Below, one piece after another: positions 1-10,053 of a DNA stretch of 42,591 nt (the stretch's first letter is position 1; each line of letters begins with the position of its first letter). Source of the DNA: Tannerellaceae bacterium. GTDB taxonomy: Bacteria; Bacteroidota; Bacteroidia; Bacteroidales; Tannerellaceae. The notes beneath the pieces were generated by a model. The model saw nothing but the letters and a program-made list of their open reading frames with translations. It had not been told where the DNA came from and ran no database searches. Made by a program: the position numbers and the translations under genes. The stretch spans positions 1-42,591 of the forward strand of contig JAJQEE010000129.1 of assembly GCA_021201865.1 (NCBI GenBank), read 5' to 3'.

Positions 1-884
1 ATCGAAGATTCAAAAATAAAAAAATATATAGAACAGATCCGGTTCCGGAATGTGGAGTCGGATGCAGATAAAGTATATGAAAGCATCCGGAACCGGATTT
101 CGGGAGAGACGGTTTCACGGGTAGACAGGTCTCCGTTGTGGAGATATGTGGCTATTGCGGCTTCTGTCCTTTTATTGGTAACGAACTCCTTTTTTATTTT
201 TAATGGAAGTAAAGAAGAGAAAAAAACCGGATTTCCTATTTGGAGGTAGTAGCTGTGCCTGGTACAAAGACCCGGCTGGTCTTACCGGATAGTAGTATTG
301 TCTGGTTAAATGGTTCGGCCACGATCCGCTATCCTCAGGTCTTTACAGGAAATGAGCGTGCGGTAGAGTTTATGGGAGAAGGACTTTTTGAAGTTACAGA
401 AAACAGGGAGCAACCTTTTGTGGTCAATGTGGAAGGGATGCGTATCCAGGTCTTGGGTACTCTTTTTAATGTATGGGCGGATGCAGATTCGGATTATGTG
501 GAAACTACTTTACTGGATGGTTCTGTTGCTTTGTTTTTAGGAAAGAACCATACCTCTGTGGCTGACCATATTTTAGGGATTAACCAACAGGCGGTTTTTA
601 ACCGGAAAAGCCAGTTACTGGAAGTGAAGGATGTGAGTGCGCAAACCTATTCTTCCTGGGTGACCCACCAGTTCCATTTTGAGGACCAGACGATGGAAGA
701 GATTGCCCATCTGTTGGAACGGGCGTTTGGGGTGAAGATTTACATTCAATCCGACACAATCAGGAATATGCGGTTGAATGCCCGTTTCACTCAGCAGGAA
801 AGTGTGGAAGAGATCCTTTCCATTCTACAGATTCCGGCTCACTATACGTATCAAAAAAAGCAGGGCGCTTTTTATATCAGGTAA
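1..884 (+). CDS. FecR-family anti-sigma factor, 5'-partial, frame interrupted
   Basis: Inner-membrane anti-sigma factor that would hold an ECF sigma factor until the partner SusC receptor (next gene) signals substrate. The reading frame is open from base 1, so the N-terminus and the sigma gene lie upstream. A short cytoplasmic part is followed by one membrane segment (about residues 48-67 of the visible part). The periplasmic FecR domain contains VPGTKTRLVLPDSSIVWLNG, GEGLFEVTEN and VLGTLFNVWA, and a C-terminal DUF4974-type segment begins at FHFEDQTMEEI. The first frame stops at 247-249, while the rest is read one frame back from about 226. Adding one A to the A7 run at 220-226 joins the two as EKKNRISYLEVVAVPG, giving about 294 visible codons. 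I infer a sequencing indel rather than two genes. The TTG at 240 is not a real start. Confidence 0.88.
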
Positions 885-948
885 AGTTTATTCAGATTAT
901 TCACCTTAAAATCTAATGACCCATGAACACATCCTGACCTACTATCGC

Positions 949-985
949 AAAAAAGGATTGAGAATGCTACCAACATCCTCAATCC
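949..985 (-). terminator. Intrinsic terminator, - strand, in fecR-susC leader
   Basis: Read on the - strand: GGATTGAG, a 15-nt loop, CTCAATCC, then TTTTTT directly after the stem. The stem is 8 bp and perfect. On the + strand the hairpin is not followed by a T tract, so polarity favours ending an antisense transcript. Confidence 0.55.
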
Positions 986-1055
986 TGTTCAAATCTAATA
1001 CTGAGATCATTTAAATTACCGGTAGCTACCAACTACCGGAGCATTAATTCATTAG
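949..1055 (-). ncRNA. Candidate DonS-like antisense sRNA in susC leader (PUL A)
   Basis: Inferred from a - strand promoter box (TACATTTG at 1069-1062), two hairpins and a terminator with a T6 tract ending at 949. The RNA would be about 105 nt and lie antisense to the 5' leader of the susC mRNA. Its 5' part folds as CCGGTAG/CTACCGG (1019-1039) and its 3' hairpin is 955-985. Bacteroides fragilis has cis-antisense sRNAs of this kind (DonS family) between the anti-sigma gene and susC of Fec-type PULs, where they repress the PUL. No -33 box is clear here, and the start point is estimated from the -7 box. Confidence 0.42.
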
Positions 1056-1061
1056 ACACTA

Positions 1062-1069
1062 CAAATGTA
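1062..1069 (-). promoter_or_regulatory. Antisense -7 box TACATTTG
   Basis: On the - strand this matches the Bacteroides -7 consensus TAnnTTTG exactly. It points away from susC into the fecR-susC leader. No TTTG-type -33 element is visible at the expected distance, so support is moderate. Confidence 0.4.
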
Positions 1070-4000
1070 TGAAGAAATTATGTATTGATTGCTTTTGTAT
1101 AATAAAAAAGCAACGAGAGAGAGAATTACTCTTTCCGGTTAATTGGGAAAGGACCCTAAGAATTATGAAAACCACCTTATTATTCCTTTGTATAAGTCTC
1201 TGGGGAGTAGCAGCTACTTCCTATTCACAAACCCATAGTGTAACATTAAAGATAGAGAATGGCACGATCCGGGAAGTCCTGGATGCTATCGAGGAGCAAT
1301 CCGATTTTACCTTTGTCTATAATATCAGGGAAGTAAATCTGGAGAAAAAAGTCTCCGTCTCTGCCAAAGAGGAATCCGTCACGGATCTGCTGGATACTTT
1401 TCTGAAGTCGAATGAACTGGATTATAAAGTGATAGATCACCATATCGCCTTATACCGTAAACCGGAAGTTAAACAACAGGCCGGAAGAAATATCCGGGGA
1501 ATAGTGACCGATGATAAAGGGGAGCCGGTGATTGGTGCCAATATTGTAGTCGCGGGTACGACCATCGGTACGATCAGTGATTTCGATGGAAATTTTGAAC
1601 TGTCCGTTCCGGAAGATGCCGTATTGAAAATTACCTATATCGGCTATCTGGCGCAGGATGTTAGGGTCACTCCCGGTAAAAATCAATATACCATCGTTTT
1701 ACGGGAAGATTCGGAGACCCTGGATGAAGTAGTTGTAGTAGGTTATGGAACGGTAAAGAAAAGTGATGTCACCGGTTCGGTGGTTTCCGTAAGTGCCGAA
1801 GACCTGATGAAAAGGAATCCGGTTACTTTTGAGGAAGGGCTGCAGGGAATGGCTCCCGGGGTACAGGTAATCCGTTCATCCGGAGATCCGGAAGGAGGGG
1901 TTTCTATTCGTATTCGTGGAACAGCAACCGTTAATAATGATGCAGATCCGCTATATGTAGTAGATGGGATTATGGTCGGAACGAGTGCCAGTTTCCTGAA
2001 CCCCAATGATATCGAATCCATAGAAATCCTGAAAGATGCTTCCGCGACTGCTATTTATGGTTCCCGGGGTGCGAATGGGGTGATTATGATCACGACCAAG
2101 CAGGGAGCTAAAGGCCGGGTGAACCTGACCTTTAATGCCAACTATGGAGTACAGATGATCAGTAAGAAAATCGATGTAACTAATGCAGAACAATTTGCGA
2201 TCGCTGCCAATCAGACAGCCCGGAATGATAACTCTGCTCCCAACCCGGTCTGGGCAGATCCGGCTGCACTCCATAACATAGACTGGCAGGATGAGATGAC
2301 CCGTACCAGTCTGCGGCAGAATTATAATGTTTCTATTTCCGGAGGTTCTGAAAACACACAATCCATGATGTCTGTCAGTTATATGAATAATGACGGGATC
2401 GTGATAGAATCTTTTTACAGACGGTTAACCGCCCGGGCCAATATTAATCACAATATTAAGGATTTTATCAAAACCGGTGTGAACATTACCTATAACCATT
2501 CCGAACGGGAAGGAGGCGGAAACATTATGGATTATGCTTCTGCTATTCAAACCATGGATACGTTGGCCGTAGATGGCAGTGGAAAATTGGTTCATGTACC
2601 TATCCAGTATCCGGACGGAACATGGGGCCATTTTCCCCGGGAAGGAAACGGCTATAATAATAAAGGTGCAGACAATCCGGTCGCTGTAGCCAAAACAAGA
2701 GATGAGAGAAATTATTATAACCGGGTGGTGTTAAGTGCCTATGTGGAATTGGCTCTGATGAAAGGATTAACGTTTAAAACCGTAGGAGGACTTAATTTTG
2801 ATGCAGGTTCCTATCATGGATATAGTATGAAACATGACCGGACAGCGTTAGGAAATAGTTCTACGGACAGTTTTACTGCCAACCAGTGGCAAAATATGGA
2901 ACTCCTGCTGGAAAATTATTTCACCTATGCCCGGACATTTGATGAAAAACATTCCCTGACTTTACTGGCCGGACATTCGGCTTCCCGGTATAAACCCCAG
3001 GATCTGTGGGGCACCGCTTCTATCTTTCCGGCTGAAACGATCCGCCGCCTGGAACTTACTTCGGATCCGGCAACGATGCGGGTATCCGGCGGATTGGGTA
3101 GGGAAAACCGTCAGCAATCCTATTTCGGACGTGTGATGTATGGTTTTAATGAACGGTATCTGTTGACGGCCACAATCCGGCGGGATGGTTCCTCCAATTT
3201 TGGAGCTGGTAACCGGTATGGAAATTTCCCTTCTGCTTCCCTGGCATGGAGGATCAGTGAAGAAGAATTTATCAGTAACCTGGATATCTTCAGTAACCTG
3301 AAGTTACGGATCGGCTGGGGACAAACCGGAAATGCCGGACGTTCGACCAACTTATCGGTAAACCAGTTGGATTCCTATAAAATTGCTTATTATACTTATA
3401 ATCCGAATGCCAATGATTTTACCATTGCACCCGGATTGGCACAAACAAGAGAAATTGATACCAACCTGAAGTGGGAAACCAATGAACAGACAAATATCGG
3501 ATTGGATGTAGGCGTATTGGGAAATTCACTGACTCTTACGATGGATTATTTCCGGAGAGATGCCAAAGACCTGTTACTCTACCGTTCTATCCGGCCTTCC
3601 ACAGGATACGGCAGTGTGTATACCAACGCAGGCCATATCCGTAACACCGGATTTGAATTTGCCGTAGGTTACCAGAAAACATGGAAGGACTGGTATATGT
3701 CTGTGAATGCCAACGGGACTGCTATCCGGAATAAAGCTATTGAAGTAGGGGACGATATCTATTTCAGTGGGGATGTGGCAGATGGAGCTAACTGGGGACA
3801 GTACTCCGTGACCCGGAATGGATATCCGGTCGGCTCTTTTTACGGATGGCGTGTAGATGGCATTTTCCAGACGCAGGCGGAAATTGATGCACTCAACCGG
3901 ATGGCCGTTGAAAAAGGAATAGAAAGCGGCCTGTATCAGGATGCCGTTCCCGGAGATTTCAGATATAAAGATCTGAATGGTGACGGTACGATCGATGACC

Positions 4001-4533
4001 TGGACCGTGAAATTATCGGTAACGGATATCCCAAATTAACGTATGGACTGAACTTCACGTTAGGATATAAAAACTGGGATCTGAACCTGAATATGTATGG
4101 GGTGTGCGGACAGGATATTTTATCTTATTCCTACCGTAACCTGACCAATATAGGGGGTGCGGATAGCGGCTATTTCAGTATTTTACGTGACTATGCACAG
4201 AATGCATGGAACGGGTCCGGTAATAAATATCCCCGGTTAACCCGGGAAGACCCGAACCATAATTCACGGGTTTCCGATGCATATATTCTGAATGGGGATT
4301 ATTTCAAACTTCAGAATATCCAGATAGGTTACACGTTCCCTTCGGAATGGGTAAAACCTTTGAATATGGAAGGATTACGTGTCTTTGCCAGTGTGGAAAA
4401 TGTATTTACGATCTCCAATTATCCGGCAGGAGATCCGGAAATCGGGGAATCCAATGTACTGCAAACCGGATTTGACCGGGGACGTTATCCATTTCCGCGT
4501 ACCTATACTATGGGATTACGGATCGGTTTTTAA
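1069..4533 (+). CDS. SusC-family TonB-dependent receptor with STN domain (PUL A)
   Basis: Outer-membrane, TonB-driven glycan importer that pairs with the SusD lipoprotein encoded next. In order: signal peptide (MKTTLLFLCISLWGVAATSYS from residue 33), STN domain (about 56-130; VTLKIENGTIREVLDAIEEQ), carboxypeptidase-regulatory-like domain (about 143-212; GIVTDDKGEPVIGANIVVAG), TonB-box-like LDEVVVVGYG, plug domain (IRIRGTATVNNDADPLYVVDG) and a beta-barrel ending in aromatic RIGF. The STN domain with an upstream fecR means it both transports and signals. The ATG at 1069 gives 1154 residues with a basic pre-extension, common in Bacteroidales SusC proteins; the ATG at 1165 would start directly at the signal peptide. 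The antisense -7 box overlaps the earlier start. Substrate is inferred only from neighbours (cello- or gluco-mannan oligosaccharides). Confidence 0.95.
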   Translation: MKKLCIDCFCIIKKQRERELLFPVNWERTLRIMKTTLLFLCISLWGVAATSYSQTHSVTLKIENGTIREVLDAIEEQSDFTFVYNIREVNLEKKVSVSAKEESVTDLLDTFLKSNELDYKVIDHHIALYRKPEVKQQAGRNIRGIVTDDKGEPVIGANIVVAGTTIGTISDFDGNFELSVPEDAVLKITYIGYLAQDVRVTPGKNQYTIVLREDSETLDEVVVVGYGTVKKSDVTGSVVSVSAEDLMKRNPVTFEEGLQGMAPGVQVIRSSGDPEGGVSIRIRGTATVNNDADPLYVVDGIMVGTSASFLNPNDIESIEILKDASATAIYGSRGANGVIMITTKQGAKGRVNLTFNANYGVQMISKKIDVTNAEQFAIAANQTARNDNSAPNPVWADPAALHNIDWQDEMTRTSLRQNYNVSISGGSENTQSMMSVSYMNNDGIVIESFYRRLTARANINHNIKDFIKTGVNITYNHSEREGGGNIMDYASAIQTMDTLAVDGSGKLVHVPIQYPDGTWGHFPREGNGYNNKGADNPVAVAKTRDERNYYNRVVLSAYVELALMKGLTFKTVGGLNFDAGSYHGYSMKHDRTALGNSSTDSFTANQWQNMELLLENYFTYARTFDEKHSLTLLAGHSASRYKPQDLWGTASIFPAETIRRLELTSDPATMRVSGGLGRENRQQSYFGRVMYGFNERYLLTATIRRDGSSNFGAGNRYGNFPSASLAWRISEEEFISNLDIFSNLKLRIGWGQTGNAGRSTNLSVNQLDSYKIAYYTYNPNANDFTIAPGLAQTREIDTNLKWETNEQTNIGLDVGVLGNSLTLTMDYFRRDAKDLLLYRSIRPSTGYGSVYTNAGHIRNTGFEFAVGYQKTWKDWYMSVNANGTAIRNKAIEVGDDIYFSGDVADGANWGQYSVTRNGYPVGSFYGWRVDGIFQTQAEIDALNRMAVEKGIESGLYQDAVPGDFRYKDLNGDGTIDDLDREIIGNGYPKLTYGLNFTLGYKNWDLNLNMYGVCGQDILSYSYRNLTNIGGADSGYFSILRDYAQNAWNGSGNKYPRLTREDPNHNSRVSDAYILNGDYFKLQNIQIGYTFPSEWVKPLNMEGLRVFASVENVFTISNYPAGDPEIGESNVLQTGFDRGRYPFPRTYTMGLRIGF

Positions 4534-4568
4534 TTGTTAACATTCATTATGAATAAATATTGAGAAGT

Positions 4569-6199
4569 ATGAAAAAATATATATTAATTTAATCGCGCTA
4601 TTAAGCGTTGCCGGATGTTTCTCCTGTGCAGACAGTTTTTTGCAGATTGATCACTATGATATACTGGAACCGGATGTTCTGTTTTCAAATGAAGAAGCCA
4701 TCATTCAGGGACGCAACGGAATTTATGATCTTTTCTATCCGGAATGGAGTGCAGGTACGGATGTTCAGAAAAGCTGGAATATCAAACCCCAGTTAGCTTT
4801 TTCCAATCATCCGACCTTAGATACCCAGGCCAGTGGATGGGATGCGGAATTTACGCGGCATGCCTGGCGGCCGGATAAGGATATGTTTGAAGATAGCTGG
4901 AAACAGTGTTATAAAGTGATAGACCGGACCAACCGGTTCCTGGTTAATCTTTCGAATGTAGAAGATGACATCTTTGAAGACGCAGGTACACGGGACATGA
5001 TTATTGCCCAGACACGCGCCATCCGTGGTTTTTTCTATAGCTATCTGGCGCAGAATTACGGCCGTTTACCGATGCTTCTGGAAGGGGATACCTATATGGA
5101 TTCTCCTTATAAGCCACGGGCAGAATCTGTGCAGGAAACCTGGGACCTGATTATCGAAGATTTTACCTATGCAGAAAGAATTCTGGACTGGAAACCCTGG
5201 AAAGGAGAGTATGGAAGAATTACGAAAGGGATGGTGAAAAATTATCTGGCACAGGCGTATATGTACAATCGACAGTTTGCAGATGCAGCCAGGGAATTAA
5301 AAAGTATCATTGATAGCGGCGTGTATGATTTGGAAGAATGTTATGCACTCATCCACCGGGAAGGCTATTACTGGGGAAAAGAAAGTGTGTGGGAGATTGG
5401 TTATCCCCGCTTCTCTAATCTGAACTGGGGAGCTGACGGTGTGCATGATGCTTTGTGGTGGCCTGCATATCTGACAGCCAGTCCGGACCTGGATGGGTGG
5501 GGTTCACTTTTCATTTCGTATGAATTTTGTGATTCTTTTGAACCAGGGGACAGGAGATTAGAATATTCTGTGGTACAGCGGGGACAGCAACATCCGTATA
5601 CCGGAGAGATGGTGACAGATGACCAGTTCAGAACTGCGGATAATATGCCGAATAATTATTCTTTGAAACTCTGGAAACGTCGCCCCGGATCAGAAGAGGT
5701 GGTATTTAATCCGCAGTCTGCTATTTGGGTACGGTATGCAGCCGTTCTGTTGAATTACGCAGAATGCCTGTTTGAAACCGGCGGAGACGGCTGGCCTTAT
5801 ATCCAGCAGATTCGCAACCGGGCGTGGGGAGGATTGGAACATACCATTTCCCAACCGGCAGATTTCCCGTTTGACCTGAAAGTGGAACCGGTTCAGGCTC
5901 CGGATGCCCGGGAATTTTATACCCGGTACAGGTCTGAAAAAGGATATACCTCCGATGCCTGGAAAGTGGCACTGACCATTGAACGCCGGCATGAATTTAT
6001 GGCGGAATATTCTTTCTGGTATGATTTGACCCGTACCGGAATGGCTAAAGAGTTTCTGGATTGCGAGTATCCGATCGGAAAAGGAATTACTAACCGGCAG
6101 TTTGAATATCAGTCGTATCGTGAGATCTATCCGATCCCTTATCTGGAAATTATTACCAACAGGGAGATCGGACCTGAAAATCAGAATCCGGGATATTAA
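4569..6199 (+). CDS. SusD/RagB-family glycan-binding lipoprotein, frame interrupted near start (PUL A)
   Basis: Surface lipoprotein that binds glycan and caps the SusC channel. The ATG at 4569 opens a frame that stops after seven codons, but adding one A to the A6 run at 4572-4577 gives a clean lipoprotein signal, MKKIYINLIALLSVAGC, continuing into DSFLQIDHYDILEPD. This restores 543 residues. Without the repair the first usable start is a non-ATG codon near 4640, which would remove the signal peptide, so I take the deficit as a sequence error. The SusD fold is shown by TRAIRGFFYSYLAQNYG (TPR-like helices), ERRHEFMAEYSFWYDLTRTG and the family-typical C-terminus ENQNPGY. Its ATG is 35 bp after the susC stop, and GH9 starts 29 bp further on, so all are likely one operon. 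Confidence 0.9.
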
Positions 6200-6228
6200 A
6201 AAGGGACTTAATTAATACTATATATTAT

Positions 6229-8744
6229 ATGAATAAGAAAACATTGTTGACACTTTTTGGTCTGCTACTGGCTATCCTTCCGGGGATAGCCCAACAATTT
6301 AAGTTGAATTTGGTCGGTTATTTCCAGAATCAGGGAATTGATGTCATGGCATTTGATGATATCTATCCCGAAGGCCACCAGGGAGGAGTCTCCATCATTA
6401 TGCATGGAAAGCGCCTGGGTACGAACGGAGATATCCGGCTGGAACCTACCCCCGGGCAATGGCAGCCCGTACCCGTTCAGCGTGACCGGGAAGTGAATGC
6501 AGCAAACAACTCCATTACCGCCTTTATGAGTTATCCGGATTCTTCCCGCCATCTGACAGGCTTTAATCCGATGATCTATCCGGATCTGCAATTCAACTAT
6601 ACCGTTACTGTAAAAGGTGAAGGAGGATCCGTAGTGGTAACCGTAGACCTGGACCGGCCTATTCCGCAGGAATTTGTCGGCAAGGTAGGGTTTAACTTCG
6701 AGTTATTCCCCGGGGAAATGTTTAACCAGCCCTGGATCATGGACGGAAAAAGCGGTATTTTCCCGGAGCAACCCAACGGACCTACCCTGTGCCAGCATCC
6801 TAACCATAACCATATCGGGAATTTTAACCCGGATGGACAGGCTTCTGTTGCCCAACTGGCAGGAAAAGGATATAGCCCTATCATTGCAGATGATATAGTG
6901 GCCGAACCCTATGCAACAGGTCAACGGTTTACTGTATTACCTAACGATCCTTACCGTAAATTTACCATTGAATCGAAAGGAACAGCCCTGAAGTTGTATG
7001 ACGGACGGATGAACCACAACAATGGCTGGTTTGTCGTACGCAGTGAAATACCGGCAGGTGCCACCACCGGAGCCGTGAAATGGGTCCTTACTCCGAACGT
7101 GGTTCCGGATTGGGTCTATACACCGGTTGTTCAGACTTCACAGGTAGGTTATCATCCGGCCCAGACCAAGACAGCTATTATCGAATTAGATAAAAGAGAC
7201 AGTAAAAGAGAAACGGTTTCTTTATATAAGATCACAGAAAACGGTGAAGAGGTGAAATTGACTGCTTCCGGAGAAGAATGGGGACAATTCCTGCGTTATA
7301 ATTATATCAAATTTGATTTTACCAATATAAAGGACGAAGGACTTTACCAGGTACGGTATGGAAATTCTACCTCTTCTATTTTCCGTATAGCAAAAGATAT
7401 CTATGACCGGGGTGTCTGGCAACCTGTGCTGGAATACTTCCTGCCTGTACAGATGTGCCACATGCGTGTCAACGAGAAATACCGGGTCTGGCATGACCTT
7501 TGCCACCAGGATGACGCCCGCATGGCTCCGGTTAGTTTCAATCACATAGACGGATATGTACAGGGACCATCCACACTGACCAAATATAATCCGGGTGATA
7601 TAGTGCCGGGTCTGAATATCGGAGGCTGGCATGATGCAGGCGACTTTGACCTGCGGGTAGAATCCCAAAGTGGTGAAACCTATATTCTGGCTTTGGCTTA
7701 TGAATCGTTCAACGTAGATTATGACGTTACCTCTATTGACCAGCATACACGGATCACAGAGATCCATCAGCCGGACGGAAAAGCGGACCTGTTGCAACAG
7801 ATCGAGAACGGTGCATTGACCGTAGTGGGTGGTTATCGTGCACTGGGACGTCTGTACCGGGGGATTATCACCAACAACCTGCGTGATTATGTGTTGCTCG
7901 GTGATGCGTCTGCTATGACAGATGGTATAATCGGCAATGAAGATGACCGTTGGGTGTTTACCGAAGACAATCCTCCGCGTGAGTTAACTACGGCAGCACA
8001 GTTGGCAGCGACTTCCCGCGTGTTGAAAGGATTTAATGATACTTTAAGCGTACAGGCATTAGATGCAGCCCGGGAATTGTATGAAGTGACTAAAGTCACA
8101 GACCGGGCCCGGTCTGCCAAGATCCATGCAGCCGTAGAGCTGTTCCTGACCACAGGAGAGAAAAGTATAAAGACCATCTGCTGGCGGAAACAGACTATAT
8201 TGTAAAAAATATCTCACAGGTAGGTTGGTATCTGGGACGTGCTGAGAAAGCGATGAATGATGCGAAATTCTCCAAAGCGGTACGGGAAGCACTGGCCGGA
8301 TTTAAAGATCAGTTGGCAAAAGAGGGAGCAGAAACCCCTTACGGTATTCCTTACCGCCCGCACATCTGGGGAGCCGGATGGGATATCCAGGCGTTTGGAT
8401 ACAGACATTACTTCCTGCATACAGCTTATCCGGATATTTTCGGGGATGAGTTTATCTATAATGCCCTGAACTTCGTATTGGGTTGCCATCCGGGATCGAA
8501 CACCTCTTCGTTTGCATCGGGAGTAGGAGCAGTCTCTGCTACCGTAGGCTATGGCCTGAACCGGGCAGACTGGTCGTATATTCCGGGAGGAGTCGTTTCG
8601 GGAACCGCACTGATCCGTCCGGATTTCCCTGAACTATTGGTGTTCCCTTACCTGTGGCAACAGGTGGAATATGTAATGGGAGGAGGATCTTCACATTATA
8701 TGTTCTTAGTGCTGGCAGCGCAGCAACTATTATCCGGTAAATAA
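6229..8744 (+). CDS. GH9 glycoside hydrolase (cellulase family), frame interrupted
   Basis: Exported enzyme of the endo-beta-1,4-glucanase family GH9 (inverting). The signal peptide is MNKKTLLTLFGLLLAILPGIA. Residues about 22-295 form a large beta-rich N-terminal region I do not recognise. A CelD_N-type immunoglobulin-like domain (about 298-387; VVQTSQVGYHPAQTKTAII) precedes the (alpha/alpha)6 catalytic domain. GGWHDAGDFD carries the expected catalytic-base Asp pair (Asp469/Asp472), and the acid is probably the Glu in QQVEYVMGGG near base 8667. The first frame stops at 8205 and the rest is read one frame back. One extra A in the run at 8161-8164 gives EKKYKDHLLAETDYIV and a single protein of about 838 residues; the piece at 8253-8744 is not a separate gene. 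Bacteroidetes GH9 enzymes act on beta-glucans or xyloglucan; the exact substrate cannot be read here. Confidence 0.88.
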
Positions 8745-8766
8745 GATTTGATTAAAAACCACTTAA

Positions 8767-10022
8767 ATGAAATTACATATAATCCCTCTATTAGCCGGGC
8801 TATGGGTGTTTTTTCCTCTTTCGACCTATCGAAAGAGGTCCCACCCGGCCTGGTAGAAATGAAAAAAGAGATCGTGGCAGATCTCACAGAGAATATTCTT
8901 CCTTTCTGGATGGCGCATGCCCCTGATCCAGCCGGAGGGTTTTACGGAGGAATTGCTTTTGACGGATCCCCACAGGTGGATGAAGAAAAGGGAGGAGTCC
9001 TGAATGCGCGTATCCTTTGGACTTTCTCTACGGCCTACCGCTTATTTCAGAAGGTGGAATATAAGCATATCAGTGACAGGGCACAGGACTATTTCCTGAA
9101 ACATTTTATAGATGAAGAATATGGAGGATCCTACTGGAGTGTCGGTGCGAATGGCAAACCGGCAAATGTAGACAAACAGACGTACGGGATTGCTTATGCG
9201 ATCTATGGTCTGGCTGAACATTACCGGGCAATGGGTGAGCAGCACAGCCTGAACCAGGCTATTTTTCTCTACCGGACCTTAGAGGAATATGCTTATGATC
9301 CGGTCAACGGAGGATATATTGAATCTTTTACCCGGAACTGGAAAAAACCGGAAACCTATGGGTATGACGGAAAAGGGATTGCTGCCAAGACAATGAATAC
9401 GCATCTGCATGTACTGGAAGCTTATTCCACGTTGTACCGGGTCTGGCCGGACCAAGGACTCTACAACCAGTTGAAAGATCTGATCTATGTCTTTAACACC
9501 TATATCATCGACCAGACCACCTGGCACGAAAAATTATTCCTGACCGAAGAGTGGCAAAATCTGGAAAATATTGACTCCTATGGGCATGACATGGAACTTT
9601 CGTGGCTACTGGTGGAGGCCGCAGAAGTGTTAGGAGAGGAAGAACTTTTAAAAGAGGTGCAACAGATCGCGATTCATTTGGTAGATACCCAGATGAAGGA
9701 GGGTTGGAATGAAGATGGTTCTATGTTGTACGAGAAAGAGGGAGATCATGTCCAGCGGGATCTGGAATGGTGGCCGCAGGCTGAGTCAGTTGTCGGATTT
9801 GTCAATGCCTGGGAAATCACCGGTGAACAGAAATATGCGGATGCAGCCATTAAAACCTGGAACTGGATCAAAGACCATTTGATTGACCGGGAATATGGAG
9901 AGTGGTACAAGACTGTCCTGGAAGATGGTACACCCGTACGGCAGGGACAGAAAGCGAGTATGTGGAAATGCCCCTATCACAACAGCCGGATGGGCTTTGA
10001 AATATATACCCGTATCAAATAA
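8767..10022 (+). CDS. AGE-family cellobiose 2-epimerase-like protein, frame interrupted near start
   Basis: Member of the N-acylglucosamine/cellobiose 2-epimerase family ((alpha/alpha)6 barrel). Cellobiose 2-epimerases convert the reducing-end glucose of beta-1,4-disaccharides to mannose. Family-typical motifs are GGFYGGI near the N-terminus, SYGHDMELSWLL (catalytic His), RDLEWWPQAESVVGF (second His replaced by Asp-Leu-Glu context) and WKCPYHNSRMGFEIY at the end. The ATG at 8767 lies 22 bp after the GH9 stop and begins MKLHIIPLLAGLWVFF, a hydrophobic export-like leader. That frame stops at once. One extra base, in the T6 run 8809-8814 or the A3 run 8832-8834, joins it to EVPPGLVEMKKEIVADL and gives about 418 residues. 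The exact site decides the leader's C-region, so export is likely but not certain. Its place between GH9 and GH5 fits processing of cellobiose-type products. Confidence 0.85.
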
Positions 10023-10053
10023 AAAACAGACAAACCTAAAATAAATAGCTGTG

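Noticed and set aside
214-249. Programmed -1 frameshift at the A7 run of fecR A
   Set aside because: The same one-base deficit occurs at unrelated runs in at least six other genes, so a shared sequence-error cause is simpler. No stimulatory structure is evident.
990-997. A second - strand TAnnTTTG box (TAGATTTG) in the PUL A leader
   Set aside because: It would start transcription inside the terminator hairpin only a few bases away, so the box at 1062-1069 is more sensible.
8253-8744. A separate small gene after GH9
   Set aside because: It is the C-terminal end of the GH9 catalytic domain, including the likely catalytic Glu, and joins the upstream frame with one added base.
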